DNA of 64,000 nt. Origin: Calonectria ilicicola. Taxonomy: Eukaryota; Ascomycota; Sordariomycetes; Hypocreales; Nectriaceae. Numbering within the stretch: position 1 is the stretch's first letter; each line of letters begins with the position of its first letter. The position numbers and the translations under genes were made by a program. Under the pieces are notes generated by a model. That model worked only from the letters and a program-made list of their open reading frames with translations, was not told the origin of the DNA and ran no database searches. Below are positions 1 through 13,127 of this stretch, piece by piece. Location of the stretch: positions 4,340,001 through 4,404,000 of the forward strand of contig CP085825.1 of the NCBI GenBank assembly GCA_020809705.1, written 5' to 3'.

Positions 1-9
1 TCCGCAACC

Positions 10-3000
10 ATGGCAGGAGGAAACATTAAGGTGGTGGTGAGAGTGCGTCCCTTTAACGGGAGAGGTAGGTCGAACGGTGCCTAATCTTGCTGTCGTGTGG
101 ATTTACTTACCCTCACGCAGAAATGGACCGGGGAGCGAAGCGTGTCATTGAGATGAAAGGAAACCAAACCGTTCTTACTGCACCCGAAGGACACCCTGGA
201 AAGGGAATCAAAGATCTTGCCCCCAAAGCTTTTGCGTTCGATCGATCATACTGGTCATTCGACAAGGAGGATTCAAACTATGCAGGCCAGTCCGACCTTT
301 TCGACGACCTTGGACAGCCCCTTCTGGACAATGCCTTCCAAGGATACAACAACTGTATCTTTGCATACGGTCAGACAGGTTCTGGAAAGTCGTACTCTAT
401 GATGGGCTATGGAAAGGAGATTGGTATCATTCCCATGATCTGTCAGGATATGTTTACGAGGATAGGAAGCATTCAGCAGGACGGGGCAACCAAGTGCACT
501 GTCGAGGTGTCATACCTGGAAATTTACAATGAGCGAGTGCGTGATTTGCTCAACCCGTCGACCAAGGGAAACCTCAAGGTCCGAGAGCACCCTTCAACCG
601 GTCCGTATGTTGAAGATCTTGCCAAACTTGTCGTTACGAGTTTTCAGGAAATCGAGCACCTGATGGACGAAGGAAACAAGGCTAGAACCGTCGCCGCAAC
701 CAACATGAACGAAACGTCAAGTCGAAGTCATGCCGTATTCACCCTCATGCTCACACAGAAGAAATTCGATGCGGAGACCAAGATGGCGATGGAAAAGGTT
801 GCCAAAATCAGTTTGGTTGATTTGGCAGGTTCTGAAAGAGCGACATCAACTGGTGCAACTGGTGCTCGACTGAAGGAGGGTGCCGAAATCAACCGTTCTT
901 TGTCAACACTTGGTCGTGTCATCGCCGCCTTGGCCGATCTGTCAACTGGTGGAAAGAAGAAGAAAGGCTCTGGCCAGGTCCCTTACCGAGACAGTGTTCT
1001 GACGTGGCTGCTAAAAGACTCTCTGGGTGGAAACAGTATGACAGCAATGATTGCTGCCGTTAGTCCCGCTGACATCAACTACGACGAAACCCTCAGTACT
1101 CTTCGATATGCCGACTCTGCCAAACGAATCAAGAACCACGCTGTCGTCAACGAAGATGCCAATGCTCGTATGATCCGAGAGTTGAAGGAAGAACTGGCCC
1201 TCCTGCGAAGCAAGCTGGGAGGAGGCACACCTGGCGGTGTACCTGGGGCAACCGTTCCTCCAGATGAGATCTATGCCGAGGGCACGCCTCTAGAGCAACA
1301 AATGGTCAGCCTGACTGGTGCGGATGGTATAGTGAAGAAGGTTTCCAAAGCAGAGATTGCCGAGCAATTGAGTCAGAGCGAGAAACTGCTCACCGACCTG
1401 AACCAGACATGGGAGGAGAAGCTGCTGAAAACGGAGGAGATTCACAAAGAGCGTGAGGCTGCCTTGGAAGAGCTCGGAATTAGTATCGAAAAGGGCTTTG
1501 TCGGGTTGCACACTCCCAAGAAGATGCCCCATTTGGTCAACTTGTCCGATGACCCTCTACTGGCCGAATGCTTGGTGTACAACCTTAAGCCTGGAACAAC
1601 TACGGTCGGCAACATGGACACAAACGCGGACCATCAAGCTAATATTCGACTGAACGGCTCGAGGATTTTGCATGACCATTGTACTTTCGAGAATGCTGCG
1701 GATGGCACTGTCACGGTTATTCCGGCGGAAGGAGCCTCAGTCATGGTAAACGGAAAGCGTATCACCGAACCAAAGCAGTTGCATTCCGGATACCGTGTTA
1801 TTCTGGGCGATTTCCATATCTTCAGATTTAACCATCCTATGGAAGCCAAAGCCGAGCGGGCAGAACGAGCTGAGGTTGGCCAGAGTCTTCTTCGACACTC
1901 AATCACCGCTAGTCAATTCCAGGCACTTGATCGAACCTCCCCCTCGCCTAGTCCACGACCTGGTGGTCACGAACGAACGTTTAGCAAGGTGTCCGAGTAT
2001 GGAGATTCGCGGCCGGAATCCCCAGCATCTGTGCAACGTGGAAAGGATTCTGATTGGTCCCTAGCTAGACGAGAAGCAGCTGGAGCTATTTTGGGCACGG
2101 ATCAGAACTTTACTAGTCTTACAGACGAAGAGCTCAATGCTTTGTTTGAAGATGTTCAAAGGGCCAGGGCTGAACGTGTGAACGGTCGTGATGACGGAGA
2201 GGATTCGGAATCCGTAACCTCCTACCCCATCAGAGATAAGTACTTGTCAAACGGTACCATGGATAATCTATCGCTCGACACAGCACTCACCATGCCCTCG
2301 ACCCCCAAGCAAGGCGAATCGGACGATAGACTAAAAGAAGTTCGAGAAGAGTTGCAAAATCAACTGGAAAGGCAAAAGGAAGAATACCAGGATCAGCTCA
2401 AGAATGCCGAGGCAGCAAACGTCGAGATTGAAGAAATCAAACAGGAAAAGGCGAAGATGGAAGCAGCTCTGCAAGAGCTGAAGGAAGACATGCAAAAGCA
2501 ACTCAACTCACAGCGAAAGCAATATGAGGAGAAGATTGAAAAAATCGACCCCCTTACGCGACCGAAAACGAACCCCAAGCTTTCTGATGAAGAAATCGAA
2601 CGGGCAAAGGTGACGGTCAAGACTTGGCGAAGCCGGCACTTTGTCAAAATGGCAGAAACTGTCCTCCAGAATGCAGCAATTCTCAAAGAGGCGCAGATCA
2701 TGAGCAACGAATTAGAGGAGAGCGTTGTGTTCCAGTTCACTGTGGTGGATATTGGTCACATTTTGTGCTCCTCGTATGACATGATGCTTAATGGTCTTAC
2801 GGGAGAGGGAGATGACATTGCACTAGAAGAAGCCCAAAAACCATGCATCGGAATCCGCGTCGTCGATTACCGAAACGCCGTAGTCCACCTTTGGAGTTTG
2901 GAGAAGTTGCATGATCGAGTTAGACAAATGCGACAGATGCATCAGTATCTCGATCAGCCCGAATATGCACAGCACCTCAGTCTCGACAACCCATTTGTGG

Positions 3001-5264
3001 AAACTTGCATGCCTTCGTACACCCTCGTTGGCGAGGTCGATGTGCCACTCAAGGCGGTTTTTGAGAGCAGGGTTCAGGACTCCACATTGGACGTCCTTTC
3101 GCCATATACTTCCCATGTTATTGGTATCATCAAACTCTCATTAGAACCTTCTCACGCACGAGCACCGACCAATACCTTGAAGTTTAATGTCGTCATGCAT
3201 GAGATGGTTGGGTTTGCCGAGCGCGAAGGTACTGAGGTGCATGCTCAGCTTTTCATTCCTGGCATATCTGAAGAGGACGGAATCACGACGACACAAATGA
3301 TCAAGGATTTCGACGAAGGCCCGATCCGATTTGAGAGTGTTCATAGCATGAGCGTTCCTATGTTTGCCCCCAAAGATGTAACCTTGAGAGTCGCAATTTT
3401 CGCCAAAGTGTCAGCTATGCATCTGGACAAGCTTCTCAGTTGGGATGATATGAGAGATGCAGTTACTATGAAGGACGACTCCAAGGGAGCTCGGATCAAC
3501 GAATCACAGTTTTTTACTCAAGAGAAGCATGATTTGCTTGCCCGGGTCCAAATCATGGAACTCAACGAAGTGGGTGAGTATGCTGCAGTCGAGGTTACGC
3601 AGACAAGCGAGCTAGACACCGGAACCTTTCAATTGCACCAAGGTCTGCAGAGAAGGATCGGCATCAATATCTCGCATAGCTCTGGCGACGCCCTGCCTTG
3701 GGGTGATGTCACAGCCGTGCGAGTCGGGAAGATTCGACTGGTCGACTCGGCTGGAAAGACTCCTGATATGGCCGCTAACGAGCCGGATCTTTCCTTGAAA
3801 CTTTCCTCAAACCCTGTCTTTCGAGAAAATGCCAATGGTACCCGAAGTATTACGATATTCGCTCAGTGGGATTCTAGTATGCACGGCTCGCTCCTCCTTG
3901 ACAGGGTGACTGCGGATAAGTACAAGGTGCAGATGACGGTTTCCTGGGAGATCAGCTCAGAGAAATTGGCTGAACCGATGAGGTTCTCACAAAAAGTTTG
4001 CGTGCAAATTTTATCCCGATCCTTTGTCCGACAGACCTCAGTCTTTTCTGCTCTTTTCCAAAACGTCAGGTTTGTGCGGTCGTCGACGGGTATTTTCACA
4101 TTGACGATGCGACCTGCTCCAATTAAGAGAATCGGCGACCTGTGGAGAATGAATAGCCAGCATGACTATGTCAAAGGAGAAGAAAATCTCACGAGCTGGG
4201 CTCCCCGAGGAGTATCCTTGGTCAGTGATTTTATCTTGGCACGTAAAAAGAAGCGACGGACAAATGAGATGGGAACAACGCAGGCGGTTTTGTCCAAAAT
4301 GCCCTTGATACGCAGGGAGACACCCGACAAGGAACCTGAACCAGAGCCATCCCCGGAGCTGAAGCCGATCATCCCCAGTGATGATGATCTCCTCAACGAT
4401 ACTCCCGAGACTTCTCAAGCCCCATCCGACGAAGAGGACCAACTAGAAGAGGAAACTGAAGAAAGCAACAAAGAAGCCACCGAGAATAATGAAGGGGGCA
4501 CGGACGAAGATCCTGGGGAAGAGACTATCAAAGTGGAGGAAGTGCAACCAAAATCCGAGTACAACGAAGCGCAGACCGATATTTTGGAAAGATGTCTCAG
4601 ATTGTGGAAAAAGTATCCCGACCCTCTCTCCAACATCCTTAGCCCAGCGAATACAGCACCACCCACCAACGGTGTTGCTGAAGACCCACCCCAAGCACCC
4701 ACTCTCATCACAACAATTATCAGGGTTCCAAAGAATCCAAAGGTATTAAAGGGAGGATACTTGCTGGTGCCAAACAGCGACTCGACGCGATGGGTCAAGC
4801 GGTTTGTAGAGTTGAGGAGGCCTTACCTGCACATCCATTCTGCATCAGATGGCGACGAGGTGGCGCTGGTAAGCTTGCGAAACTCGCGAGTAGACAGCCA
4901 ACCTGGTGTGTTGGGTCTTTTACATGGCCCAGATGACTATGATTCTCCGCAGGACTCGAACGGGGGCCCAGATTTCACGCCAGGTCATCGGCGCACAGGA
5001 TCTGGACGAGTCATCTCTACCATCTGGACAGGTAGCGGTGGTGGACGCTCCCCCGAAGGCGGGCTACAGCGTCTCAGTGAGCGAATGCAATCTGCAGTGT
5101 TTGCTATTTATGGGACGGATAACACGTGGCTCTTTGCAGCACGCAGTGAGCGAGACAAGATGGACTGGATTTTCCGTATCGACCAGACCTTCATGTCAAG
5201 CAACGACAGCGTGCCTGGCAGCGGCATGTCCAGTCCATATCCAGGAAGCCGATTCAGCGAGTAG
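10..5264 (+). CDS. unc104: Kinesin-3 motor protein, UNC104/KIF1A type
   Basis: Plus-end-directed microtubule motor of the UNC104/KIF1A family, which in filamentous fungi moves early endosomes and vesicles. Exon 1 is 10-64, the intron 65-120 (GTAGGT..CGCAG) and exon 2 121-5264. Splicing gives MAGGNIKVVVRVRPFNGRE at the N terminus and a protein of about 1732 residues, a usual length. Visible motifs (spliced numbering): P-loop GQTGSGKS near 102-109, switch I SSRSH near 218, switch II LVDLAGSE near 250, an FHA domain around 485-590, coiled coil around 755-830, a KIF1B/DUF3694-like middle, an acidic stretch around 1440-1500 and a C-terminal PH domain around 1559-1709 for lipid cargo binding. The 5' leader lies almost entirely outside the window. 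The family assignment is secure; the cargo is inferred from the family. Confidence 0.95.
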
Positions 5265-6316
5265 GCATGCATGAATGGGGTTATGACTTGAAACGTTCTC
5301 TCACTTCGGCATATAACATTTCTTTTGTCACGTTTGGCGGTGAATTAGATGAGATGACTTATACCCCCGAAAGAATAAGTAGGGAAACACCAATGATGTA
5401 GGAGTACTGTTCAAAACACAATAAGCTGGATATAGGTAGACTCGGGAAGTCGGGGGTGCTGTCGAGGGCGCAGCCCAGGCAGGGATTGCTCGAACTTGGA
5501 ATCCAAATTTGGATAGAACTTTAATGTGGATCAATATTACTACAACTTTGAACAAGGCAACTAACTACCTCATGTTTCACGAACTAGACGGCACTCTCGG
5601 AGACAGGGTCTGGGCGAGCAAGGTGAGATGTGATGGTGCTGGGAGAGGAGACGTTGACATAGTGCACCTAGGCAATTTCGGTTTGGGAAATGCCGATCAG
5701 GGCATTGCCGAGAACCGGGGGAGCTCTAGGGCCCTGTGGCATTAGATGAGCTCTGCTAGCTCGTAAGTGCTTGACGGGCATTGACAGTGGCTGCTTTCTG
5801 GTCTTTCTCAACTCGGTGAAACATGCATGCCGCCGAGGACACCCATTGATGCAGCCACATGGAGAACAGGGCTACGGCAGCCGGCCGGTCGAAGAGACAG
5901 CGGGGAATTTTATGGCCGTGCAGAAAAAAAAGAGGCCGAACAGAGCGACGGACTGGATGGATACATGCTATTTCATGCAAAGGTTACGTCAGTTTTGCGT
6001 ATTTCGATTCGCTGGCAGTGGCGATGGCGCTTGGCTGGTATTGTTTCCGTTGTTGCTTTTTCTAACGACTTAGCGTGGGCGGGGTGGCTTTCTCGCTATC
6101 TGACGAGGCATGGTGAGAGGGCGGCCCAACCATGACTTGGCAAGCTGTCACGGCTTGTCTCTAGCCATAGCCTTTGCATTGTCCCCCAACACGTCAACCC
6201 CCAGCTTCGGAGAGGGCTATGGCTTAGAGGAGCAGCTAAGTCCGCGGAGAATTGCACCAAGCTGCTAGTTCAGCAAATGGTTTTCCGAGGGAAACAGCAT
6301 GAAAAAAAAGAAACAT

Positions 6317-6346
6317 GGGGGAGGGAGAGTGAGAGGGGGGAGGGGC
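6317..6346 (+). other. Potential G-quadruplex motif
   Basis: Four runs of three or more G occur within about 30 bases (GGGGG, GGG, GGGGGG, GGGG) separated by loops of 1 to 9 bases, with another GGG shortly after. This matches the usual sequence rule for an intramolecular G-quadruplex. It lies in the purine-rich half of the long intergenic region. Folding is not shown by sequence alone. Confidence 0.35.
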
Positions 6347-7551
6347 AAACTAGGGTAGGTGAAGCATCCCCAGGAGCGACGATGAATGGACGAGACGACC
6401 ATGGTTGGGCCACACAACACACACATCTTGCGACAAACTGCGGGCGGACAAGGCGCTGGAGTGCCAATGAGGTGGGATGCAATGCAAGAGACAAAGACAT
6501 ATGGCGGCTAAAAGGCCGCAGACGGCGATACGACGCTTAGATCCGACATGGGAGGAGCCCCGACGAGGCTACGGAAACAGAGAGGCTGCCCTGGGATGTA
6601 TATTGAGTTAACTAAGTGGCCTGCTGCCCAGAATGCGAGTGGACGAGTCGTGTGCCGTGGCTGATTTAACTGGAGAGGCCAGGTTTGGAAAGGGAGGAGT
6701 ATGCCTCTGAGGTTGCATACATGGGGGAGCATTCGCTGGCGTGGTGCGGCCCGGGCGCGGGGAGCAGGGAAGCAAGGGTGCTTGTGTGGTGTTTTCAAGC
6801 ACCTCAAGCTCATTCTGGTCGTTGTTTCCTCTCTCTTGGCCCCTCACGGAACTCGGAAAACGCCCGTCTCTGCTGCAGGCGAGTGGAAGTGGAGGTGGAG
6901 GTGGAAGCAGGGGGAAAGGTGGACGCTGCCGGCGGTCTTTGGACGGGGAGGGTTGCACTGGAAGCTGCTGTGGCTGCCTAGTCATGGGCATTTGCCGTGA
7001 TTGGCGCAAGTCCCAGGTTCTACAGTGTTGGTCTGGCCAGTATATACACATGGATGGAGACACATGGCATAAGGGCGGAGGCGAAGGGGGGTTTTTGCTG
7101 CACATACAGTAGTAGTACATAGAGTACCGTAGAGCGAGCCAAGGGTGTGGGTGGCTACAGAGGAACCAGGATGCTGGGACGGGGGGGTTTTTGAAAAGAC
7201 CCAGCAGAGTGGGTGTGACAAGATGGGACAATACTGTACATTAAGAGAACGGGGGAATTCGCCCGGCATTTTCGCAACGCGAGAGAGGGCACGCCATCGT
7301 GGAAATGCAAGCAATGAGGGCGACGGAGCAAGGTCCTGGGGTCTATCTAGGATCAAGGGGATCGGACGCGACATCGGTTGCAACACGACCCTGGATGATG
7401 GGTCGAAGGCAAATCCGCGAGGAAACAAGGTGAGGTGGTGGTCCCAAGAGGGGACTCCTCATCGGGTCCCGCTGGCTGCCACTTGGTTTGAGAGATAAGA
7501 GTCCGAGAATGAGAGGCACGGTTACTGTTGCTGTGACTGTACAGGAATAGA

Positions 7552-7583
7552 CGGCATGGCATGGCATGGCACAGCACGGCATC
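7552..7583. repeat. Short tandem repeat of GGCAT-like units
   Basis: GGCAT is repeated about three times without change and then continues as diverged copies (GGCAC, AGCAC, GGCAT). It is a simple pentanucleotide microsatellite in the intergenic region. Confidence 0.7.
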
Positions 7584-8813
7584 GGGGAAATGCTGTCTTA
7601 CGAGGTGTAATTGGCCCCGACCCAGTCTACTGGGGAGGAGGGGCCAGGGTACGACGCTGCTGTGCGGTGCGGTGCAGTGCGGACCAAGACAAGAGGAGGA
7701 GGTAGCGGCGACGACGACAGTATCATCTATCACCTTTCACTTATGAGGGTCATGATGATGGAGCTAAAAGACGGAAAGGACCCAGACGGCCGGGACCTCA
7801 ATTGGGCTTCCATGCTAATTAATGCTGTCCACGGCCAGCAGCTTCCCAAGTGGTGCCCAACCAGTCGGGACGGATGGAAAGTCAGACAAAGTCATTGCTT
7901 CTTTTTTCTCCGAGACGACTGTCGTGGCTCGGTCTGATGGCCTAGCCGTTCGTGCCGCCTGTACATACAGCAGCAGCAGACTATGGAGATGTACAGTAGC
8001 AGTGGTTCGTACCCACAGGTCGGAATGGCACAATCCCGCCCGTAGTGTCTGTCTTAGTGGCAAGTTTGTCTGTTGAGCAACACCACACCTCACCGCACAC
8101 CACACCACACACCCAGAACCAGGCTGGCGGGCCACACATGTTCCCTTGCTCCACTCCTCGTGCTTCCTCCCTGTCTCGTTTGTGGATATTCTTCCCTGGC
8201 TTGGGCGAGACGATGTCCCATTTCCGCAGCGGCGGTGAAGATGAGGGTAAATGGTTCCGGCCATATGCTGCTGAGGCCCGAAGCTGATGCTGGTACTGGT
8301 GCCGATGCTGGCGTGTGCGCACAAGGCCCGGACCGTGGTGCGTGTTGTGTGTTCCCCTAATTGACTTGGCAGCTATGCCGCCGAGATTGTACGTCTGACG
8401 GACGGAGATTATGACTAAGGAAAGGGTCAGGCCCTTCCAGAGAAGGACAAAAAGGATTCAATTCACTGGGCCATGCCCACAACAAGCTCCGGGTCAAATA
8501 ACGCAAGACAAGACTGGGGAAATAACAGACGGAGGGAAAGCGGAGCGGAACATGGGTCGTAGCAAGAAACTAGATGCGTAGTCAAAGGGGAAAAAAGCAA
8601 ACAACAACGGCGTCCTTGGCCTGCTTTAGCTCGACGCAAGCAAGGCCCCTAAAAAAAACCCTGGCTAATAAAACCATTTTTTTTCTAACCCCGTGCTTGC
8701 CCTGATTACTATTTATTTAAAGGAAGCAGGTAGAGGACCGATTCTAGCTGTTCTCTCCCCCCCATGTCGCATGTCGGCGACTAGTAGAAATGCATGGCTC
8801 CTCATTTTGAGAT

Positions 8814-8846
8814 GGGGACGAGGACGAGGACGAGGAGTAGGAGTAG
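8814..8846. repeat. Hexanucleotide GGACGA / GGAGTA tandem repeat
   Basis: GGACGA occurs four times in tandem, followed by GGAGTA units. The tract is purine-rich and belongs to the left half of the long intergenic region. Confidence 0.7.
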
Positions 8847-11725
8847 CAATGGTAGTGGGAGGAGTAGTAGCAGGGGCTCCTCACTTTACTTTACCTTACT
8901 TACAGTACTTAGCCTTTACGGGACAATCCCACGGCAGTCGTGCAAGAACCCATGAGTGGGGAGGATGAACCATCAGATCATGACAAGGAGCGGGATGACG
9001 TTCCAGGACCGAGGTTTTGGATGAACATTTGGATTGAGTTTTTGGGAAAAACGAACGAGGGCTCCCCCGATGAGACGTTGGAAAAGGGCGTGCACTGGTG
9101 TGGAGGCGTGTTGGCTGGGGGCGGGAGACTTGGCAAACTAAGTGACGGGACGGTGCGCGGTGGTGCGGAAACACGTGCCAACGCAACGAGGATTGTGGAA
9201 CTAGGGGAGGGGACGAGATGAGCCCGGTTCCGGGCGAGCGAGGATGATTAATTAATACTAATTAACTGTTAGGTTGTTGATATCGAGCAAATGGAGCCGA
9301 GGAGATGGGCATTTCGAGTTGTGGGAAATGGCATTTTGGGTCAGCGAATGTCATCGATCTCGCATCAGTCGCTGGTACGCGTATCTGAAATGTCTGTGGC
9401 GGAAACCTTATTGTCACGGTTGAGGCCTTGGTTCCATTTTAGAGATGAGCGGCTTGACAAATAAAAACATTTAAGCAGCCGATGGTAAAGTGCAAAGCCA
9501 GGGATCTGTGCCGTGAATCCGATTTGCAAGGGAAGGGGGGAGGGAGAGAGCGAGAGAGAGGAGTCTTTGAAGAAAGGCGGGAGCGCACAAGAGTCTGTGA
9601 CATACATTAGCGAGAAAGCCTTCTGAACCAGACTGTTGCTGTTACGGAATAGATACTACTACGTGCTGGCAAGACTAAAGGCCATCATTTCTTAGGTAAA
9701 TTGGGTCATGACTGATAAGGCGCGCCGCCGACCTGGGGTGAGTGTCGCCCTACTCCCCGCCCTCCCCTCCACCTACAGCCCCCAAAGGAAAAGAAGGGAA
9801 AAAAAATTAATTCGAGACATGAGAAGCGTGAAACCCGGAGCCGCAGCAGCAGCAACTTGTGCACAAGGGACAGGTCCTGGTCTGGCGCGTCGTTTTAGTG
9901 AGCAGCCCGGGTTCCGTTCGGCTCATGCACGGCATGCAATTGCTTTTTTTGAGGCTGGGACAAGCCGGACAACTGACGCAGCCCACGACGGAGCTTTGGA
10001 GGACTAACAGCTGGACTAACTGCTAACTGGGGGGGACGCTACGCTGAACAAAGGGCTTGCCACGGCAGAGCACGCGCGGAGCACGAGACGAAGTGCTATC
10101 GCGACAGTTAGCGAGAGGAAGTTCGGCAACTAGCAGTTGGTTGCATGTGTTTAGCTCCCTGTTGATGAGTTGTTGTTGTTGAGCTGATCTGGGAGCCAGG
10201 CGATGATCGATCGATGATCATTCATGCTCCTTCCTGTCCTTCTGGTTCGGGGAATTTCGTCTCCAATTCTTCTTCTCTTTTTCCCCTTTCCCGTCCCCTA
10301 GTTTCCAGTTTCCCAGTTTATTTTGTTTGTCCCTGGTCATCTGCTTCCCATCCCCAGACGTGATTATTGGTTTTATTATTTTTTATTCTTCTGATTCCTT
10401 TCTTCTTCCCGGTCGCATATAGTCGATTCACCATCCATAAACTCATTTGGGCGCAACGTACGCACAAACCCAACAGAAACCAACCAAAATACGCACCCGC
10501 TACCCACAGCCAACACAAAGTCTCGTACAGCCCTCTTTGCATGTGCATCTCTCGTACATCTGCTCCATCCCACCAGCCAATACGCACCTTCTGTCGCGCG
10601 CACAAACCCTCGGCTCGACGTCACGAATCCCGCCCAGCTGGTTCGTCGTTGTTGCCTTGCGGCGTCAGACTTTCCACCTTTCCACATTGCTGCTGTCGCC
10701 CATCATCTCCTCTGCATTGCATTGCAGCGCAATCTCCCACCACCCACACCCCCGTCCCTCCTCCCCTCCCCTCCCCTTCCGCGGCCGGAGAGGGCCAGCC
10801 ACCCGAGGAGGGATCGACAAACTGCCATTTGCCCTCGCTCCTACATGCGCAGCAGCGCATGATGCACACGGCCGCACATAGGTCTGGTTGATCAGTCACT
10901 ATCCTCTCTTCTCCCCCCAAGGTTGCAACCAACCACTGGGCCCCATAGCCACCACACTCATTTTACCCCGAAAAGGGAGGGAAACGTCTCCCAACCCGCA
11001 TTGGCTCACCCCCAAGACAAGGACAAGGGGAAGAAAGATTGTCCCAGAAAAAAGCATCTCCGTGTTCCGTCAAATTTCCAAGCCTCCGGAACGGGTTGCG
11101 CTCCCGACCCAGACCACCGGATCCCGGCCCCAGTCCTTGTTTTTTAGTTTACCCAAGTCGCCGGGACCACAGGGCATAGGACACTGGAATCATTATCTAG
11201 ACGAGGAGGGTAAAAGAAAAATACAACAGAGATCGAGGGGTTTATTTTTTAATTATTGTTTATCCATTTTGAGTTGAGTTGAGCTGGCTTGGGTTTGGGT
11301 CGCATAACTTTAGGCCTCCTATCCAAGCTTACCCCTCTCGCCCTCCCTCTCTCTCTCACAAATAGCTATTCTCACAAAACCAATTGTGACTGTTGGTGTC
11401 TACATATGCCAGCCCCTTGGTCTGTGGCGTCTCGCATCACATCGCATCACATAGCACCGCACCAGTCGAAAGGACAACCCGCACTACGCCATAGCTCACC
11501 TGTCCGTCTGCGACGAAACAACACAAGACGACGCTCTCGAATCCGACGGGGCTCGTGGGCCCTTGGCGTTCCATTGACGCGAGTCGCTGAGTCTGGGACT
11601 AAAGCGCCCAACCCACTCACACATCCCCCATAAGGCTGGGGTGTGCCTATATTGTCTAGAGGTGCTTGTTGGTGGACAGACAGACAGACGGTTGCATCTT
11701 GCTTCCCCCGTCTTGTACTTCTGTG

Positions 11726-11757
11726 ACTGCCACTGCCACTGCCACTGCCACTGCTAC
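11726..11757. repeat. Hexanucleotide TGCCAC tandem repeat
   Basis: Five consecutive ACTGCC-type hexamers, the last one diverged. This is a microsatellite in the pyrimidine-rich half of the intergenic region. Confidence 0.75.
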
Positions 11758-13127
11758 TTACTGCTTGCTCCCTCCCCCTGTCCCTTCTTCCCCTCTTGCT
11801 GTCCCCATTCATTCGCATTCCCTGCGTCGGCTGCTTTCTTTTGGGCCGACAGGGTGAATGCTGGTCAGCGTGGCTGCTCCCTGTGGCCCCGAACTGAGGG
11901 CACCCGCGCAAGTCTGGTTGGTAATAGAACACACCCGCACACCACCTGACACCCTGCGCTTCTGTCGCTGTCTGGTCCTGGTCCAATAACCGACAGGCTG
12001 GGTCAGCCCGAGCGACGAGGATACAGGTTACAGCACCCGGTGCCTGCCTAGAGGCGGCTTCCTAAGACACACAGGGCGTGCGCCGGGCTGGGCTGGGCTG
12101 GCTAGGAAGCCGAGTCAGATACCCGTCCCAAACTGCTGGGTCCTTTTTGCTGGCGCTGCTCTTCCGACAAGGCGATCCTGTCCTCCGTCATTGTCTTTGG
12201 TCTGCTAGTCTCGTCTCGTCTCTGGTCCTTGGCCTTTGTCTTTTGTCCTTGTCTAAATTGTTTCGCCTCTTGTCCCGCTTGACCTTTTTGACCGGATCAA
12301 ATAAAATTTTTTTCTGATATCATACCATCGCTCCGCTCCTTCTCTGGCGGATCTGCTCAGTCTTTTTTTCTCTCTCCTCTCACCGTTGTTCTTATTCCCG
12401 TCTGTGGTGGAGGCTTCCCTAGACGAGGGGTGCGGATCCATCCCATTCACCATCTTTCTCTCGCCCACCACTCCCACTCACTCCCATCTTCGTTAACACT
12501 ACCGACCATCTTCCCCAGTTCGACCTGTCTTGCTCCCCACCTTCTCCTCCCCGTGCTTATTTTCCTCTTGAATCCTACTGTCCCCCCCTCCTGGAATCCG
12601 AACCACGCCTCGTGCTTACTCCCATCCTCATTCGGCGAGCTCCCTCAAACAGCTGCTGTATCAGCACTACCACCGGCACCACCACCACCATCACCCAGCA
12701 CAATCACCATCTTTCTGTGCCGATCCATATCCGCACCTGGCTATTTACCAACACGTCTAGCTTGCCATTCCTGAGGGCTTCTTGGATTTTTTCCCTCTCT
12801 CCCTTTTTAAACACAATTCTTGTCTTCTGCGTCCCTCTTTGTTCGAGCCACATATTTCCTTTCGCCTCCCGCCGTCCCACATTCGAATACTTGGCTGTCA
12901 ATCGCCCGTCGCATATCCCGCATCTCTGGTTCGCTTCATACCACCTACTTGCTTCTGTGGGGGTGGAGTGTTGGCCTCAGCTCAGCATTACCGCTCTGTC
13001 GGGTCGCTTCCGTGTTGGTTCAGAGCTGCATTGGAATCCAGTCGCTGCTCTCCATCCAATGGCCTCAATTACTCAACTCTAAGCTTCCACTTCACCAACT
13101 GTACCACGTACCACCAAATTTCAAACC

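Larger units (their letters stand above)
5265..13127. other. 7.9 kb intergenic region, purine-rich then pyrimidine-rich
   Basis: No open frame here looks like a real protein; those present are low complexity (Pro/Ser/Arg/Gly) and overlap one another on both strands. From about 5.9 to 9.7 kb the + strand is rich in G and A runs (for example 6303-6350, 6885-6930, 8805-8870, 9520-9580). From about 10.2 to 13.1 kb it is rich in C and T runs (10254-10430, 11330-11360, 12220-12600). Pyrimidine-rich tracts on the sense strand are typical of fungal promoters and 5' leaders, so the right half is probably the promoter and leader of the methyltransferase at 13128. The left half could be a leader or noncoding transcript on the - strand. 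It contains several short tandem repeats, listed separately. Confidence 0.6.

Noticed and set aside
6608..7231. Open frame of 207 codons on the - strand in the long intergenic region
   Set aside because: The translation is dominated by Pro, Ser, Arg and Gln runs, and overlaps + strand frames of equal quality. It follows from the purine-rich + strand rather than from a protein.
12612..13082. Open frame of 156 codons just before the methyltransferase
   Set aside because: It lies wholly in CT-rich leader-like DNA and has no domain or balanced composition. Kept only as a possible upstream ORF.
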